33,769 nt of DNA from the IMG/VR virus record IMGVR_UViG_3300046674_000521, positions 1 through 33,769 of that record, one strand, 5' to 3'. The DNA comes from a virus. The notes under the pieces were generated by a model. That model worked only from the letters and a program-made list of their open reading frames with translations, searched no databases and was not told the origin of the DNA. The stretch's first letter is position 1, and each line of letters starts with the position of its first letter. Shown here one piece after another: positions 20,476-28,510 of the stretch. A program made the translations under genes and the position numbers.

Positions 20476-21669
20476 ATGCTGTCCCAGGTACAGAACACAG
20501 TCGAGCAGGTGCCCGTGCAGGCATGGGCCGTCCCGATCGCCCTCGTCGCCATCACCTTCGGCTACCGCGTCGCCTTGAACCGGGCCCGCAACGTCCGCAA
20601 GAAGCCCCGCGACGCCCAGAAGCGCCGCAGCCTCATCGGATTCCTCGGCATGGGCCTCGTCGTCGTCGCCGGCCTCGCCCTGTCCACCAACACCTCCGCC
20701 CGCTTCGCCGAGAAGCGCCTCCACATGGAGTCGCCCTGGCACGTGACCGTCGGCCTCGTCCTCGAAGCGATCGTCCTCGGCCTCTCCGTCTACGCCTGGG
20801 CGTTCAACGACAAGGGCGCCACACGGGCCGCGTACCTCCTCGTCCTCGCCCAGGCGGTCGGCGCCATCGAAGTCGTCCGGCAGGAGCACGAGGACCTCGG
20901 CACCGCCCTCGTCCGCATCGTCGGACCGGTCATGCTCGCCTACGGCCTCCACAAGCTCCTCGGCCTCGAAGCGAAGCTCGGCAAGGTCGAGATCAAGTCC
21001 GACGGGCTCCTGGCCCGCGCCTGGAGGGACCGCCTCAAGCGCCTCGAGTCCAAGCTCGGCATCGGCTCCCGCGGCGCGGACGCCGAGTCCATCAGCCGCC
21101 GCAACGCCCAGGACAAGCTCGTCTCTCTCGTCACCCTCGGTAGGCCTCGGATCATGGGGAAGCGCCGTTACGAGAAGGCCCTGATGCGCGCCGGCGACGC
21201 CTCCTTCAACGGCCTTGGAGACACCCTCGACGAGCTCGGTGTCGAGCTGCGAATCACGACCCGTATCGACCGCATGCGCGCCTTCAAGAACCTTCCCGGC
21301 CGGGCCGAGGACTACAACCTTCGCTCCCTGCGCCCCTCCACGGCGCCTCAGGGCGCACCGGACGCGGCGCCCGACGACATAAGCGCTCTGACCAGCGAGG
21401 GCGCAGCAGGGCGCACCACAGGACGCGGTGAAGGCGCGCCCGGGGCGAACCCGGGCGAGGCGCAGGCGAACAAGGGGCCCAACGGGGGCGACACGGACCG
21501 TCGCACCCTCGCGTTCGACCTCTACTTCGACCTCCAGAGGAACGGTCAGCCGCCCTCGCAGAACGCCTTCGAGAAGGCATGGCGGGAGGAGGGCTACGGG
21601 CTCAAGACCGACGACATCCGCGCCCTCTACAAGGACGTCCACACCAAGGTCACCGGCAACAACCCGTAA
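20476..21669 (+). CDS. Spd-like multi-span membrane protein with C-terminal DNA-binding-like tail
   Basis: The 397-residue product has hydrophobic helices at about 14-35, 50-71, 87-109 and a pair in 115-160, followed by a long cytoplasmic part. The latter has a basic helical segment (about 170-270), an Ala/Gly/Pro-rich linker and a C-terminal winged-helix-like region (RTLAFDLYFDLQRNGQPPSQNAFEKAWREEGYGL). This topology fits the SpdB-type proteins adjacent to TraB translocases. GAAAGGA provides a ribosome site for ATG 20476. Exact family assignment is uncertain. Confidence 0.7.
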   Translation: MLSQVQNTVEQVPVQAWAVPIALVAITFGYRVALNRARNVRKKPRDAQKRRSLIGFLGMGLVVVAGLALSTNTSARFAEKRLHMESPWHVTVGLVLEAIVLGLSVYAWAFNDKGATRAAYLLVLAQAVGAIEVVRQEHEDLGTALVRIVGPVMLAYGLHKLLGLEAKLGKVEIKSDGLLARAWRDRLKRLESKLGIGSRGADAESISRRNAQDKLVSLVTLGRPRIMGKRRYEKALMRAGDASFNGLGDTLDELGVELRITTRIDRMRAFKNLPGRAEDYNLRSLRPSTAPQGAPDAAPDDISALTSEGAAGRTTGRGEGAPGANPGEAQANKGPNGGDTDRRTLAFDLYFDLQRNGQPPSQNAFEKAWREEGYGLKTDDIRALYKDVHTKVTGNNP

Positions 21670-21695
21670 CCCGAACCGACGAAAGGACACCCCTG

Positions 21696-22199
21696 ATGCC
21701 GACCACCCAGACCCAGATCCCGACCTCTTCCGCCTTCACGTCCCCCGACATTCGCCCCACCGGCCCGGCCGGTATCCAGACGCCGGCCGTGGAGCTGGGG
21801 CACGCCGGGACACCCCCATGGAGCCATCGGCTTCTCCCGCCGTTCGTCCGCGGGTTACTGGCCGACCTGGGCTGGTGGCAGGACCCGGCACCGCAGCCGC
21901 CGTCCGTCCACCTCGAGCAGGTCCTCGCCGTCCTCAAGAAGTACGGGTGGTGCCAGTCCCTCGACGTCACCCCCACCGGCCGGCTCTGCATCCGCGGCGC
22001 CCAGAACGTTCTCGAGAAGACCGGCCACACCACCCCGGAGGCCCGCGAAAAGGCCGTCGGCTACATGCAACAGGCCCTCGCCCAGGCCGGAATCAGCATG
22101 CAGTTCTTCGCCTGGAACGACCTGCCTGACCAGCAGTTTTCCGCAGTTGAGGCCCTTCTGACGGGGGCCGCCCGCCTAGCCCGAGAGAACGGAGAGTAA
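21696..22199 (+). CDS. DUF6197-like protein with a TTA codon
   Basis: The product has 167 residues from ATG 21696 (GAAAGGA upstream). The region from about 70 to 165 has the pattern of DUF6197: VHLEQVLAVLKKYGWCQ, GRLCIRGAQNVL, a long helix, FFAWND and a closing helix with AVEALLTGAARLA. The function of the family is unknown; it is common in Streptomyces and its phages. Leu54 is TTA (21855-21857), so translation should depend on the bldA tRNA and favour late growth or sporulation stages. It sits inside the transfer operon. Confidence 0.75.
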   Translation: MPTTQTQIPTSSAFTSPDIRPTGPAGIQTPAVELGHAGTPPWSHRLLPPFVRGLLADLGWWQDPAPQPPSVHLEQVLAVLKKYGWCQSLDVTPTGRLCIRGAQNVLEKTGHTTPEAREKAVGYMQQALAQAGISMQFFAWNDLPDQQFSAVEALLTGAARLARENGE

Positions 22200-22201
22200 A
22201 A

Positions 22202-22807
22202 ATGCCCGCCCCCGAAGACGAATTCGACCGCATCATCAAGGAATTCCGCGTGAACCCCTCGGAAATCATCGACCAGAACCCCTACAACGCCCCCACGCAG
22301 CACCAGAAGGCGGGCCTCACGAAGCGCGGAAAGGCCGCCCTCGGAATCGGCGCCGCGGTAATCGCCGGTGGCAGCCTGATCGGCTACCAGGTGCATTCCG
22401 CGAACGTCGCGGAAAGCGAGGCGAAGGCACAGGAGATCGCGCTGAAGTCGCAGGCCCTGGAGCTGGAGAAACTCCGCGAAACGAACCGTGCGAACGAGGC
22501 CGCCCGCCAGGTGCAGGCCAGCCAGGCGAAGGCCCGGCAGGTGTCCATCGACACGTGCGTCAAGGACAGTGCCGACCTGGTCGGGAAGGGCTTTGGCTCC
22601 CCGTCGCACCGGGACATCGTGAGCGACTGCCAGGCCCAGTACGCCGACGTCCCGAGCACTGGCGACATGGAGGCCGCGGCCTCCGCGAAGGACGCCGGCA
22701 ACGGCAGCGGTGGCGGCGTGAACCAGGGCCTCCTGGTCGGCGGCGCCGTCCTCGTCCTGTTCCTTGTGGGCGCCGCCAAGAAGGGCACCCGCACCAACCC
22801 TGCGTAG
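22202..22807 (+). CDS. Two-span membrane protein with coiled coil
   Basis: The 201-residue product has a polar N-terminus (1-38), a first hydrophobic helix (about 43-63, GKAALGIGAAVIAGGSLIGY), a coiled coil (64-115, rich in Glu/Lys/Ala) and a short domain with two Cys (IDTCVKDSAD and VSDCQAQY). After a Gly-rich linker there is a C-terminal helix (about 174-192, GLLVGGAVLVLFLVGAA) with a basic end. A paired-helix arrangement with a disulphide-capable loop suggests an extracytoplasmic middle. Unknown family; probably part of the transfer membrane complex. Confidence 0.7.
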   Translation: MPAPEDEFDRIIKEFRVNPSEIIDQNPYNAPTQHQKAGLTKRGKAALGIGAAVIAGGSLIGYQVHSANVAESEAKAQEIALKSQALELEKLRETNRANEAARQVQASQAKARQVSIDTCVKDSADLVGKGFGSPSHRDIVSDCQAQYADVPSTGDMEAAASAKDAGNGSGGGVNQGLLVGGAVLVLFLVGAAKKGTRTNPA

Positions 22808-22904
22808 TACTTCCCACTTACTGATCACCCCGAAAATGACCGATCTTGAGCGTCAGGGAGCCCCCTGGCCGGGTCTTTTCGGGGCGGGAAGTCAGTAGGA
22901 AGTA
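22808..22904. repeat. Long composite inverted repeat in the transfer operon
   Basis: Outer arms TACTTCC-CACT-TACTGA (22808-22824) and TCAGTAGGAAGTA (22892-22904) match apart from a 4-base insertion. Inner arms CCCCGAAAATGACC (22828-22841) and GGTCTTTTCGGGG (22872-22884) match apart from one base. A CAGGG/CCCTG hairpin caps the top (22854-22866). The structure fills the gap between the 22807 stop and the next ATG. It has no U-tract typical of a terminator. An attenuator, an RNA processing site, or a replication/transfer origin are all possible. Confidence 0.65.
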
Positions 22905-22935
22905 ACCCCAGGGACTACCGAGAGTGAGGAATGAG

Positions 22936-24738
22936 ATGGCATCCGACGCGATCAATCCGGCCGTTCCCGGCCCGGCCGACCCGCCCGACGCGAACGCCCC
23001 TGGCCGTCCCGCCGGGGGTCTGATCGCGTCCGTGCTCGCCCCTGTTGCCGTCGCCCGGCCGACGTTCGACCTGACCGCTCCTGCGGGGGCGGACGGGGCC
23101 ACGGATGCGGCTGTCACGGGCGTCTCCAGTGCCGCCTTCCACGGCACCGAGGAGACCACCCAGCAGGACAGCAAGACCGCGGCCAGCAGTGCCCAGAAGA
23201 AGGGCATTTGGCGGGCGTGGATGCTGGCCGGCGCGGCCCGCTGGGGAAAGGGTGGCGGCACGCAGAACAAGCGCCTGGACATGAAGAAGGCAAAAGCCCA
23301 GGCGCAGCAGGTGAAAGAGACCCGAACAGTCACGATAAACCGCACCCCAGCCCCGCTCGGCAAGGGTTCTTCCAATGCCGGTTCGAAGGGATCCGGCAAT
23401 AAATCTCTGAATTCGAAGGGTAATTCGGGCGGGGCGGTGAAGGGTCCGCAGAATTCCAACGGGAAGGCGCACCAGGGTCCCGCCGGTCGTTCCGGCGGCA
23501 GTGCTGGAACAGGCCCTGGTGGCAGTGGTGGCCGCGGACCGAGTGGCGGCCGCACAGCCAACGGGCCGTCCGGGCGAGACCGCAACGCGTCTCCGAAGGG
23601 CCCCAAGACGGATGCCAGTGGCGGCCGTACCCCGAAGCAGGAGAAGACCAGCCTGACGAAGGGCGGTACCACCAACAGCCCGAAGGGCATGTCGGGTGGT
23701 TCCGCGGGCGGGAAGAAGGGCGCCCCGGGTCCGGCAGGAAGCCCCGGCAAGAGCGGCGGGACGGGCACCAGCGGTTCGGGCGGCAGTAAGGGATCCGGGT
23801 CCGGCTGGTTCTCCAGCAGCAAGAACGGCAAGGCCCCCACCGGCAAGGACACCAAGCAGGCCCCCACCCAGGGCGACAAGGCGGCAAAGGGCAAGGACGC
23901 CAAGACCACCCCCGCCCCCGCATCGGCCGCCACGGACCCGGCCAAGGCGGGCGGCAAGACGAAGGTCAACCTGCTCAAGCGCAAGCGCCAGACCCCCGAC
24001 GCAGCCGGTCAGAAGACCAGCCCGGACACCCCGGCCAACGGGAAGCGGTTCTCCACCCGGGAGTCCCGCGAGACCGGATACCGCGACGGCACCCGCGCCG
24101 CGAAGGTCGCCGCCCACACCAAGGCCTACCGCGACGGCGTCAAGGACGGATGGGCCGACACCACCCAGGCCGCCGACCGGGAGAAAGCCCGCCTGGACCA
24201 GGCACACCAGACACGCAAGCAGGCCCGAGACGAGGAGAAGCCGGTGCCCGGCACCCAGAGCAGCGCGGACTACCACCAGCCCGAACCGATCGGCGTGAAG
24301 GAAGTCACCGCCACCCACATCGTCCTCGGCGACGGCGCCGCGAAGGACTCCGTGACCCGCGGCGAAGTCCGCACCCTCAAGTCGTTCGAGCGCCGACTGA
24401 CCGAGAAGTCCAACTCCATGACGAAGGTCGCGGAGATGACGAAGGGCATGCAGGCGCACGCGGAGGAGCAGGCGAAGAAGGCCACCAAGCTCCTCGAGGA
24501 CGCCAAGGCCGTCAAGGGCGGCGAGAAGCTCGCCGGAACCCTCGCCCGGATGGAAGAAGCCGCGAAGATCCAGGCCGACAAGGCCAAGGAAATCCACAAG
24601 CGGGCCGTCCGCGCCGCAGAAGCCTGCGCCGTGGTCCTGACCAACGTCGAGACCCGGTACGGCGGCATGTACAAGGCCGTCGTCGACTCCGACGAGACCG
24701 CCCCCGCCGAACTCCACTTCTACAAGGACCAGGGGTAA
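22936..24738 (+). CDS. 600-residue low-complexity and coiled-coil protein of the transfer operon
   Basis: Start at ATG 22936 (TGAGGA 5 bases upstream); GTG 22924 is a weaker alternative. Residues 1-75 are Ala/Pro-rich, 95-130 contain a basic helix (KKAKAQAQQVKETRTVTINR), and about 130-360 are Gly/Ser/Lys/Asn repeats (GGSGGRGPSGGR and similar) expected to be disordered. Residues 370-600 are charged helices and coiled coil (YRDGTRAAKVAAHTKAYRDGV; MQAHAEEQAKKATKLLEDAK). No Walker motif is present, although similar proteins are often labelled ATP/GTP-binding. It may act as a DNA-coating or scaffold partner of the translocase. The repeat region has noticeably lower G+C around 23330-23430. Confidence 0.75.
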   Translation: MASDAINPAVPGPADPPDANAPGRPAGGLIASVLAPVAVARPTFDLTAPAGADGATDAAVTGVSSAAFHGTEETTQQDSKTAASSAQKKGIWRAWMLAGAARWGKGGGTQNKRLDMKKAKAQAQQVKETRTVTINRTPAPLGKGSSNAGSKGSGNKSLNSKGNSGGAVKGPQNSNGKAHQGPAGRSGGSAGTGPGGSGGRGPSGGRTANGPSGRDRNASPKGPKTDASGGRTPKQEKTSLTKGGTTNSPKGMSGGSAGGKKGAPGPAGSPGKSGGTGTSGSGGSKGSGSGWFSSSKNGKAPTGKDTKQAPTQGDKAAKGKDAKTTPAPASAATDPAKAGGKTKVNLLKRKRQTPDAAGQKTSPDTPANGKRFSTRESRETGYRDGTRAAKVAAHTKAYRDGVKDGWADTTQAADREKARLDQAHQTRKQARDEEKPVPGTQSSADYHQPEPIGVKEVTATHIVLGDGAAKDSVTRGEVRTLKSFERRLTEKSNSMTKVAEMTKGMQAHAEEQAKKATKLLEDAKAVKGGEKLAGTLARMEEAAKIQADKAKEIHKRAVRAAEACAVVLTNVETRYGGMYKAVVDSDETAPAELHFYKDQG

Positions 24739-24744
24739 ACCGCC

Positions 24745-25122
24745 ATGGCTGACCTGACGTACAAGCGCCTCCAGAAGGCCGTTACCGACCTCGCGAAGGA
24801 CGTCGCCAAGGGATCGGAGGCGATCCGGTCCGCCGCCCAGTGGATCGACGAGGAAGCACAGGACACTTCCCGCGTTGCCGAGGCGATCGGCGGGATGGGA
24901 GTCGACCGCGAAACCGTGTCCGAGACCCACGAACTGTCCAAGGCGATGCGCGGGGTCTCCGAAGGCGCCATCGACTACGCGTCCTCTGGTGACACCACCA
25001 CCAAGGCCGCCAAGGCCGCATACGACCAGGCCCACACCACCCACAACGGGATACAGGAGGCCTACTCCCGATCATCCGCTGACGTGAGCAACCTCAACCG
25101 CGAATGGCTGCGCCAGGAATGA
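24745..25122 (+). CDS. Small coiled-coil transfer-operon protein
   Basis: The 125-residue product begins MADLTYKRLQKAVTDLAKDVAKGSEAIRSAA. It is nearly all helix, with heptad-like spacing over residues 5-60 and 80-120 and no Cys. It starts 6 bases after the previous stop and is the last gene before the hairpin that precedes the translocase. It is probably a partner of the 600-residue protein or of TraB. Family unknown. Confidence 0.7.
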   Translation: MADLTYKRLQKAVTDLAKDVAKGSEAIRSAAQWIDEEAQDTSRVAEAIGGMGVDRETVSETHELSKAMRGVSEGAIDYASSGDTTTKAAKAAYDQAHTTHNGIQEAYSRSSADVSNLNREWLRQE

Positions 25123-25129
25123 CCCGGCG

Positions 25130-25170
25130 GGCGGGACCAGGAGGCACCCCGGTCCCGCCCCTCTTACCTC
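25130..25170 (+). terminator. Strong hairpin before the translocase gene
   Basis: GGCGGGACC (25130-25138) and GGTCCCGCC (25151-25159) form a perfect 9-bp stem with a 12-nt loop, followed by CCTCTTACCTC. It lies 8 bases after the stop at 25122 and 43 bases before GTG 25202. It could attenuate read-through into the translocase gene. Confidence 0.6.
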
Positions 25171-25201
25171 GGATTACCTACAACCCACGAAGGAGTATCC
25201 A

Positions 25202-27484
25202 GTGACCACGTCCACGAACGCCACGACCACCCCGGCCGCCACGTCCGCAGAGCGCGCCGCAGCCATCGCCACGACCGTCGCCCCGCTCGCCGTCGGAATC
25301 GTCGCCCCGTTCCTCGACGGCGGCACCGCATTGACCGCAGTCATCGCCTACGCCGGCGTGGCTTCCGGGACCGCCCTGAACTACTTTGAGCGCCTCCCGC
25401 AGGCCCTGACGGACAACCTCCCCGCAGAGGACATCGTCCAGGCCCACAAGACCCCGCTGTTCATCTCCACCATCACCACCGGAATGTCCCTCGGCATGGG
25501 AACCATCATGGGGCCGGACGGCGCCGATGCGTTGATGGCAGGAATGCTCGACCCGATGTCCATCCCTGGCATCGTCTCCCTCGGCTGGTGGGCTGCCGTC
25601 GCCCTCGTCCCGTGGAAGCTGCGCAACGTCCTCGGCCGCAAGCCCAAGGCGGCCAACCTCGTGCAGGGTGCCCCGGTTGGTGCCCCCGTGCCCGCCCTGC
25701 CGCTCACTGGCGCGCAGGCGATCCTCAAGCGGTGGGCCGAGCACGTCTCCAACCCGCAGAACGGAGCACACCGGGGCCAGGAGCTCACCGTCCGCACCTT
25801 CGGGACCACCCGCTGGGTCGGCACCATCACCGCGCCCGTCGGATCATCCGTCACCGTCACCGCCGACACCGTGTCCTCCGTCTACCAGATCCCCGCCGCA
25901 TGGATCTCCTTCAAGGCCGGCGCCCACGCAGGGGAGCGCCACATCGCCGTGAACCTGACCGCCCCCGCCGACCTCGACCCCTCCACCCTGATCGGGGCAT
26001 GGAAGAAGTGGGTGGCCAAGCCCAACGGCCTCATGGCCGGCACCCACCTCAAGGACCTTCGCGACGACCCCAACACCGGCGGGCAGGTCGCCCTCGTCGT
26101 CGCCGGAGATGACCTCGACCGACTCCGCCACCCCGACCGCATGGACCTTGCCGGAGCCATGCGCGTCACCAACCCGCTGCTGATCTCCTACGAGCCCCGC
26201 CAGAACCCCCGCGAAGCCGTCATCCGCAAGATGGACCGCAACCCCCTCGAGCAGGGCACCCCGTTCCCCGGCGTGCACGTCCTCAAGGCCAACGCCAACG
26301 GCTACATCGAGCTCGGCCGCGGCGTCTCCGGATTCCCCGCCCGTATCCAGCTCCACGACCCCGCCCTCGGCGCCCAGCACTGCATCGTTGCCGGGGTCAC
26401 CGGCTCCGGAAAGGGCGGCACCCTCCAGATCATTGCCCTCGCCCACCACGTCAACCGGTCCGCGATCATCTACGCCGACCCCAAGGGATCCTCGAACCCG
26501 GCGATCGAGAAGATGGCCGCTTACTCCGGTCTCGGCCCGGACGATGCGATGGGTGCGCTCCGTATCTGGTACCACGGTCTGATGCACCGAGTCGCCGAGT
26601 CCGCGCGCCTCGGAATGAAGAACTTCAAGGCCAGTCCGGGCCGCCCCTGGGTGCCCCTGATCCTCGATGAGGCCAGCAAGCTCCTTGGCGAGAACGCCGA
26701 GCACCGTAAGGAAGCCACGTTCATCATCAACGCCGGTGCGACCCTCGGCCGCTCTCTCGGTATGCCCGTCGACCTCGCCAACCAGCTCATGCAGCTCGCC
26801 CAGCTCGGAGGCGACGCAGCGATCCGCGACAACATCTTCTACGGCGGCTCTCTCGTCCTCCTTCGCTCCGACTCCCAGCAGAAGCACCTCGTCGACCTCC
26901 CCGAGAACTTCGCCGGCTGCAACCCCGCCGACATCCCCCCGGCCTGGTCCGGAGACCGCGACATGGTCTACGACCCCAGCACGCCCCCGAACGACCCCGA
27001 GCGCACCTTCGGTCTCGCGTTCGCCGCCAGCCCCGGCGCCCACGCCGAGATGATGCGGAACTGGATCCTCGAGGACGCCACCCCGTACATCGACACCGAC
27101 AACATCGTCATCCCCGAAGACTGGCCGTTCTGGGATCAGCGCCACGAGCTCGCCACCCAGTCCGTCCTCCCCGACGACCAGGCCGGCGGCGACGATGACG
27201 ACTTCGCCAGCGGAATGCTGTTCGGCGGAGTCACCGTGGCAAAGAAGGGCCCCTCCGCCGACGACAAGATTGTCCGGGCGCTCGAGGAGGTCGCCGACCC
27301 CCTTGGCTTCGAGGTCATCTACAAGCACAAGAACGACATCGCCAAGCTCGCGGGCGTGACGGGTTCCACCTTCGACAACGCCCTGTCCCGCCTCGCCGCG
27401 GAAGGGAAGATTCACCGGCAGATGAAGGACGGCAAGGAAGTCCGCGGCCACTACGGCCTCGGCCCGGCCCCCGAAGGCCAGTGA
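25202..27484 (+). CDS. FtsK/SpoIIIE-type DNA translocase, TraB-like conjugal transfer protein
   Basis: The product has 760 residues from GTG 25202 (GAAGGAG site). N-terminus: four hydrophobic helices (within about 20-145). Middle: an FtsK-type ATPase with Walker A GVTGSGKG (398-405) and Walker B PLILDE (485-490, Asp489-Glu490). C-terminus: a winged helix (about 690-750, DIAKLAGVTGSTFDNALSRLAAEGKIHR) in the position of the DNA-recognition domain of Streptomyces TraB. TraB proteins are hexameric membrane pumps that move double-stranded plasmid DNA between hyphae without a relaxase. No GACCCGGA-type clt repeat cluster was found in the window. It is placed directly upstream of the terminase genes, which is unusual. 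Confidence 0.9.
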   Translation: MTTSTNATTTPAATSAERAAAIATTVAPLAVGIVAPFLDGGTALTAVIAYAGVASGTALNYFERLPQALTDNLPAEDIVQAHKTPLFISTITTGMSLGMGTIMGPDGADALMAGMLDPMSIPGIVSLGWWAAVALVPWKLRNVLGRKPKAANLVQGAPVGAPVPALPLTGAQAILKRWAEHVSNPQNGAHRGQELTVRTFGTTRWVGTITAPVGSSVTVTADTVSSVYQIPAAWISFKAGAHAGERHIAVNLTAPADLDPSTLIGAWKKWVAKPNGLMAGTHLKDLRDDPNTGGQVALVVAGDDLDRLRHPDRMDLAGAMRVTNPLLISYEPRQNPREAVIRKMDRNPLEQGTPFPGVHVLKANANGYIELGRGVSGFPARIQLHDPALGAQHCIVAGVTGSGKGGTLQIIALAHHVNRSAIIYADPKGSSNPAIEKMAAYSGLGPDDAMGALRIWYHGLMHRVAESARLGMKNFKASPGRPWVPLILDEASKLLGENAEHRKEATFIINAGATLGRSLGMPVDLANQLMQLAQLGGDAAIRDNIFYGGSLVLLRSDSQQKHLVDLPENFAGCNPADIPPAWSGDRDMVYDPSTPPNDPERTFGLAFAASPGAHAEMMRNWILEDATPYIDTDNIVIPEDWPFWDQRHELATQSVLPDDQAGGDDDDFASGMLFGGVTVAKKGPSADDKIVRALEEVADPLGFEVIYKHKNDIAKLAGVTGSTFDNALSRLAAEGKIHRQMKDGKEVRGHYGLGPAPEGQ

Positions 27485-27550
27485 CCGGCAGGGGGAACCG
27501 GGGGAGGAGCAGCCCGGACAAACCCCCATCCATGCGCCACGATTGAAGAG

Positions 27551-27605
27551 CACGGCCGGCCAGGGAGCCCCGGTGTCCCCGCGCCCACTCCCCGGCCAGG
27601 CCGTG
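27551..27605 (+). terminator. Inverted repeat after the translocase gene
   Basis: CACGGCCGGCCAGGGAG (27551-27567) faces CTCCCCGGCCAGGCCGTG (27588-27605), complementary apart from one inserted base and one mismatch. It lies 66 bases after the translocase stop. Either the operon terminator or a DNA site for the transfer machinery. Confidence 0.5.
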
Positions 27606-27690
27606 CCACACATAACCCCCGACAACCGGGGCACCAGACCGTACGACCCGAGCTCCAGCAGGTACTTCCCCCGACCTGCCCGAGCCACCC

Positions 27691-27725
27691 GGCCCCCATC
27701 AGGCACCCCCCGCCTGGTGGGGGCC
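27691..27725. terminator. Bidirectional terminator between translocase and lipoprotein genes
   Basis: GGCCCCCATCAGGC (27691-27704) pairs with GCCTGGTGGGGGCC (27712-27725) over 14 bp with one T-G wobble and a 7-nt C-rich loop. It lies 14 bases from the stop of the minus-strand lipoprotein gene and serves both converging transcripts. Confidence 0.7.
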
Positions 27726-27739
27726 GCGGCTTGCCCCGG

Positions 27740-28399
27740 CTACTTCACCAGCTTCCAGATCCCGCAGCCCCGCGTCGTGAACTGCCCATCCGACGCCCGG
27801 ATCGTCACCGTGATCTCCTGCGTCGACGTCGCGAAGCTGTTGTCGATGATGTCCCCACCCCTGGAAGTCCGCTCCCAGTAGCAGTCCGCCAGATCACCCT
27901 TCGCCTGGTACGTGCCCGGCCCGATCGCATCGTCGGCCGTCCCCGGCTTCGCCTTCACCTTGTACGTGCCATCCGAGTACGACCGGGACGCCTTCCCGTC
28001 CAACGCCTTCGTCACCGTCTTCATCAGCTCCGGGCACAGCTTCGGCACCCCCATCCGCAGCACCGCAGCCTCGTCCTCGGTCGGCTTCCGCATCATCAGC
28101 CACTCAGCCGGATCGTCATCGACCTCCGTGCGCTCCGGCAGCGCTTTGCAGATGTCCGCCACGTAGGCCGACGCCGACTCGCCAGGCATCCACCCCTTCG
28201 CGGTCGCCTCCTGATCGATCTCGTCCTCCCAAGTCGGCGGCTCCTCCACCGTCAGAGAAGGTGCTGGCGCGACCTCCGACACCGATGGACTCGAGGCCGC
28301 CGGCTTCGCGTCATCACTGCCGCCCCCACCGCACCCCGACACCAGCGCCACCGCGACAATTCCTGCCGCAACAGCCCCCACGCCCCGCATAAGCCTCAT
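27740..28399 (-). CDS. Secreted lipoprotein with GTY/GC C-terminal domain
   Basis: The product has 219 residues from ATG 28399 (an ATG 9 bases later is an alternative start). The signal peptide GVGAVAAGIVAVALVSGC ends in a lipobox (LVSGC), so the mature protein should be lipid-anchored on the outside of the cell. After a Ser/Pro linker come a helical DUF732-like segment (AYVADICKALPE ... CPELMKTVTKAL) with two Cys, and a C-terminal beta domain (GPGTYQAKGDLADCYWERTS ... TTRGCGIWKLVK) common in Streptomyces lipoproteins and related to the end of the 11927-12568 protein. It is on the opposite strand between the transfer and packaging modules, as expected for a lysogenic-conversion gene. Superinfection exclusion is a guess. 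Confidence 0.85.
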   Translation of the reverse strand: MRLMRGVGAVAAGIVAVALVSGCGGGGSDDAKPAASSPSVSEVAPAPSLTVEEPPTWEDEIDQEATAKGWMPGESASAYVADICKALPERTEVDDDPAEWLMMRKPTEDEAAVLRMGVPKLCPELMKTVTKALDGKASRSYSDGTYKVKAKPGTADDAIGPGTYQAKGDLADCYWERTSRGGDIIDNSFATSTQEITVTIRASDGQFTTRGCGIWKLVK

Positions 28400-28466
28400 G
28401 CCGCGCAGGATCCCACCAGGATCGGGCAGGGGGAAGAAAGACCGGCACATCGGGGATCATCGGTTA

Positions 28467-28481
28467 CAGGCGCGGGGCCTG
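28467..28481 (+). promoter_or_regulatory. GC hairpin element, copy 1 (before small terminase)
   Basis: CAGGCGCGGGGCCTG can form a 5-bp CAGGC/GCCTG stem with a GCGGG loop. Its core GGCGCGGGGCCTG recurs before the portal and scaffold genes. It ends 29 bases before the terminase ATG. Confidence 0.5.
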
Positions 28482-28510
28482 ACGACAACAAAGCGGGAGC
28501 CCCGACCGCC

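Noticed and set aside
22915-25044. Long open frame on the minus strand opposite the 600-residue protein gene
   Set aside because: It mirrors the codon bias of the plus-strand genes, spans several real genes, has repetitive Gly/Leu/Val composition and no recognisable domain or ribosome site.
25844-27706. 620-codon minus-strand frame opposite the translocase gene
   Set aside because: It is antisense to a clearly conserved ATPase and has unbroken Gly/Val/Glu/Asp shadow composition; it also crosses the terminator region.
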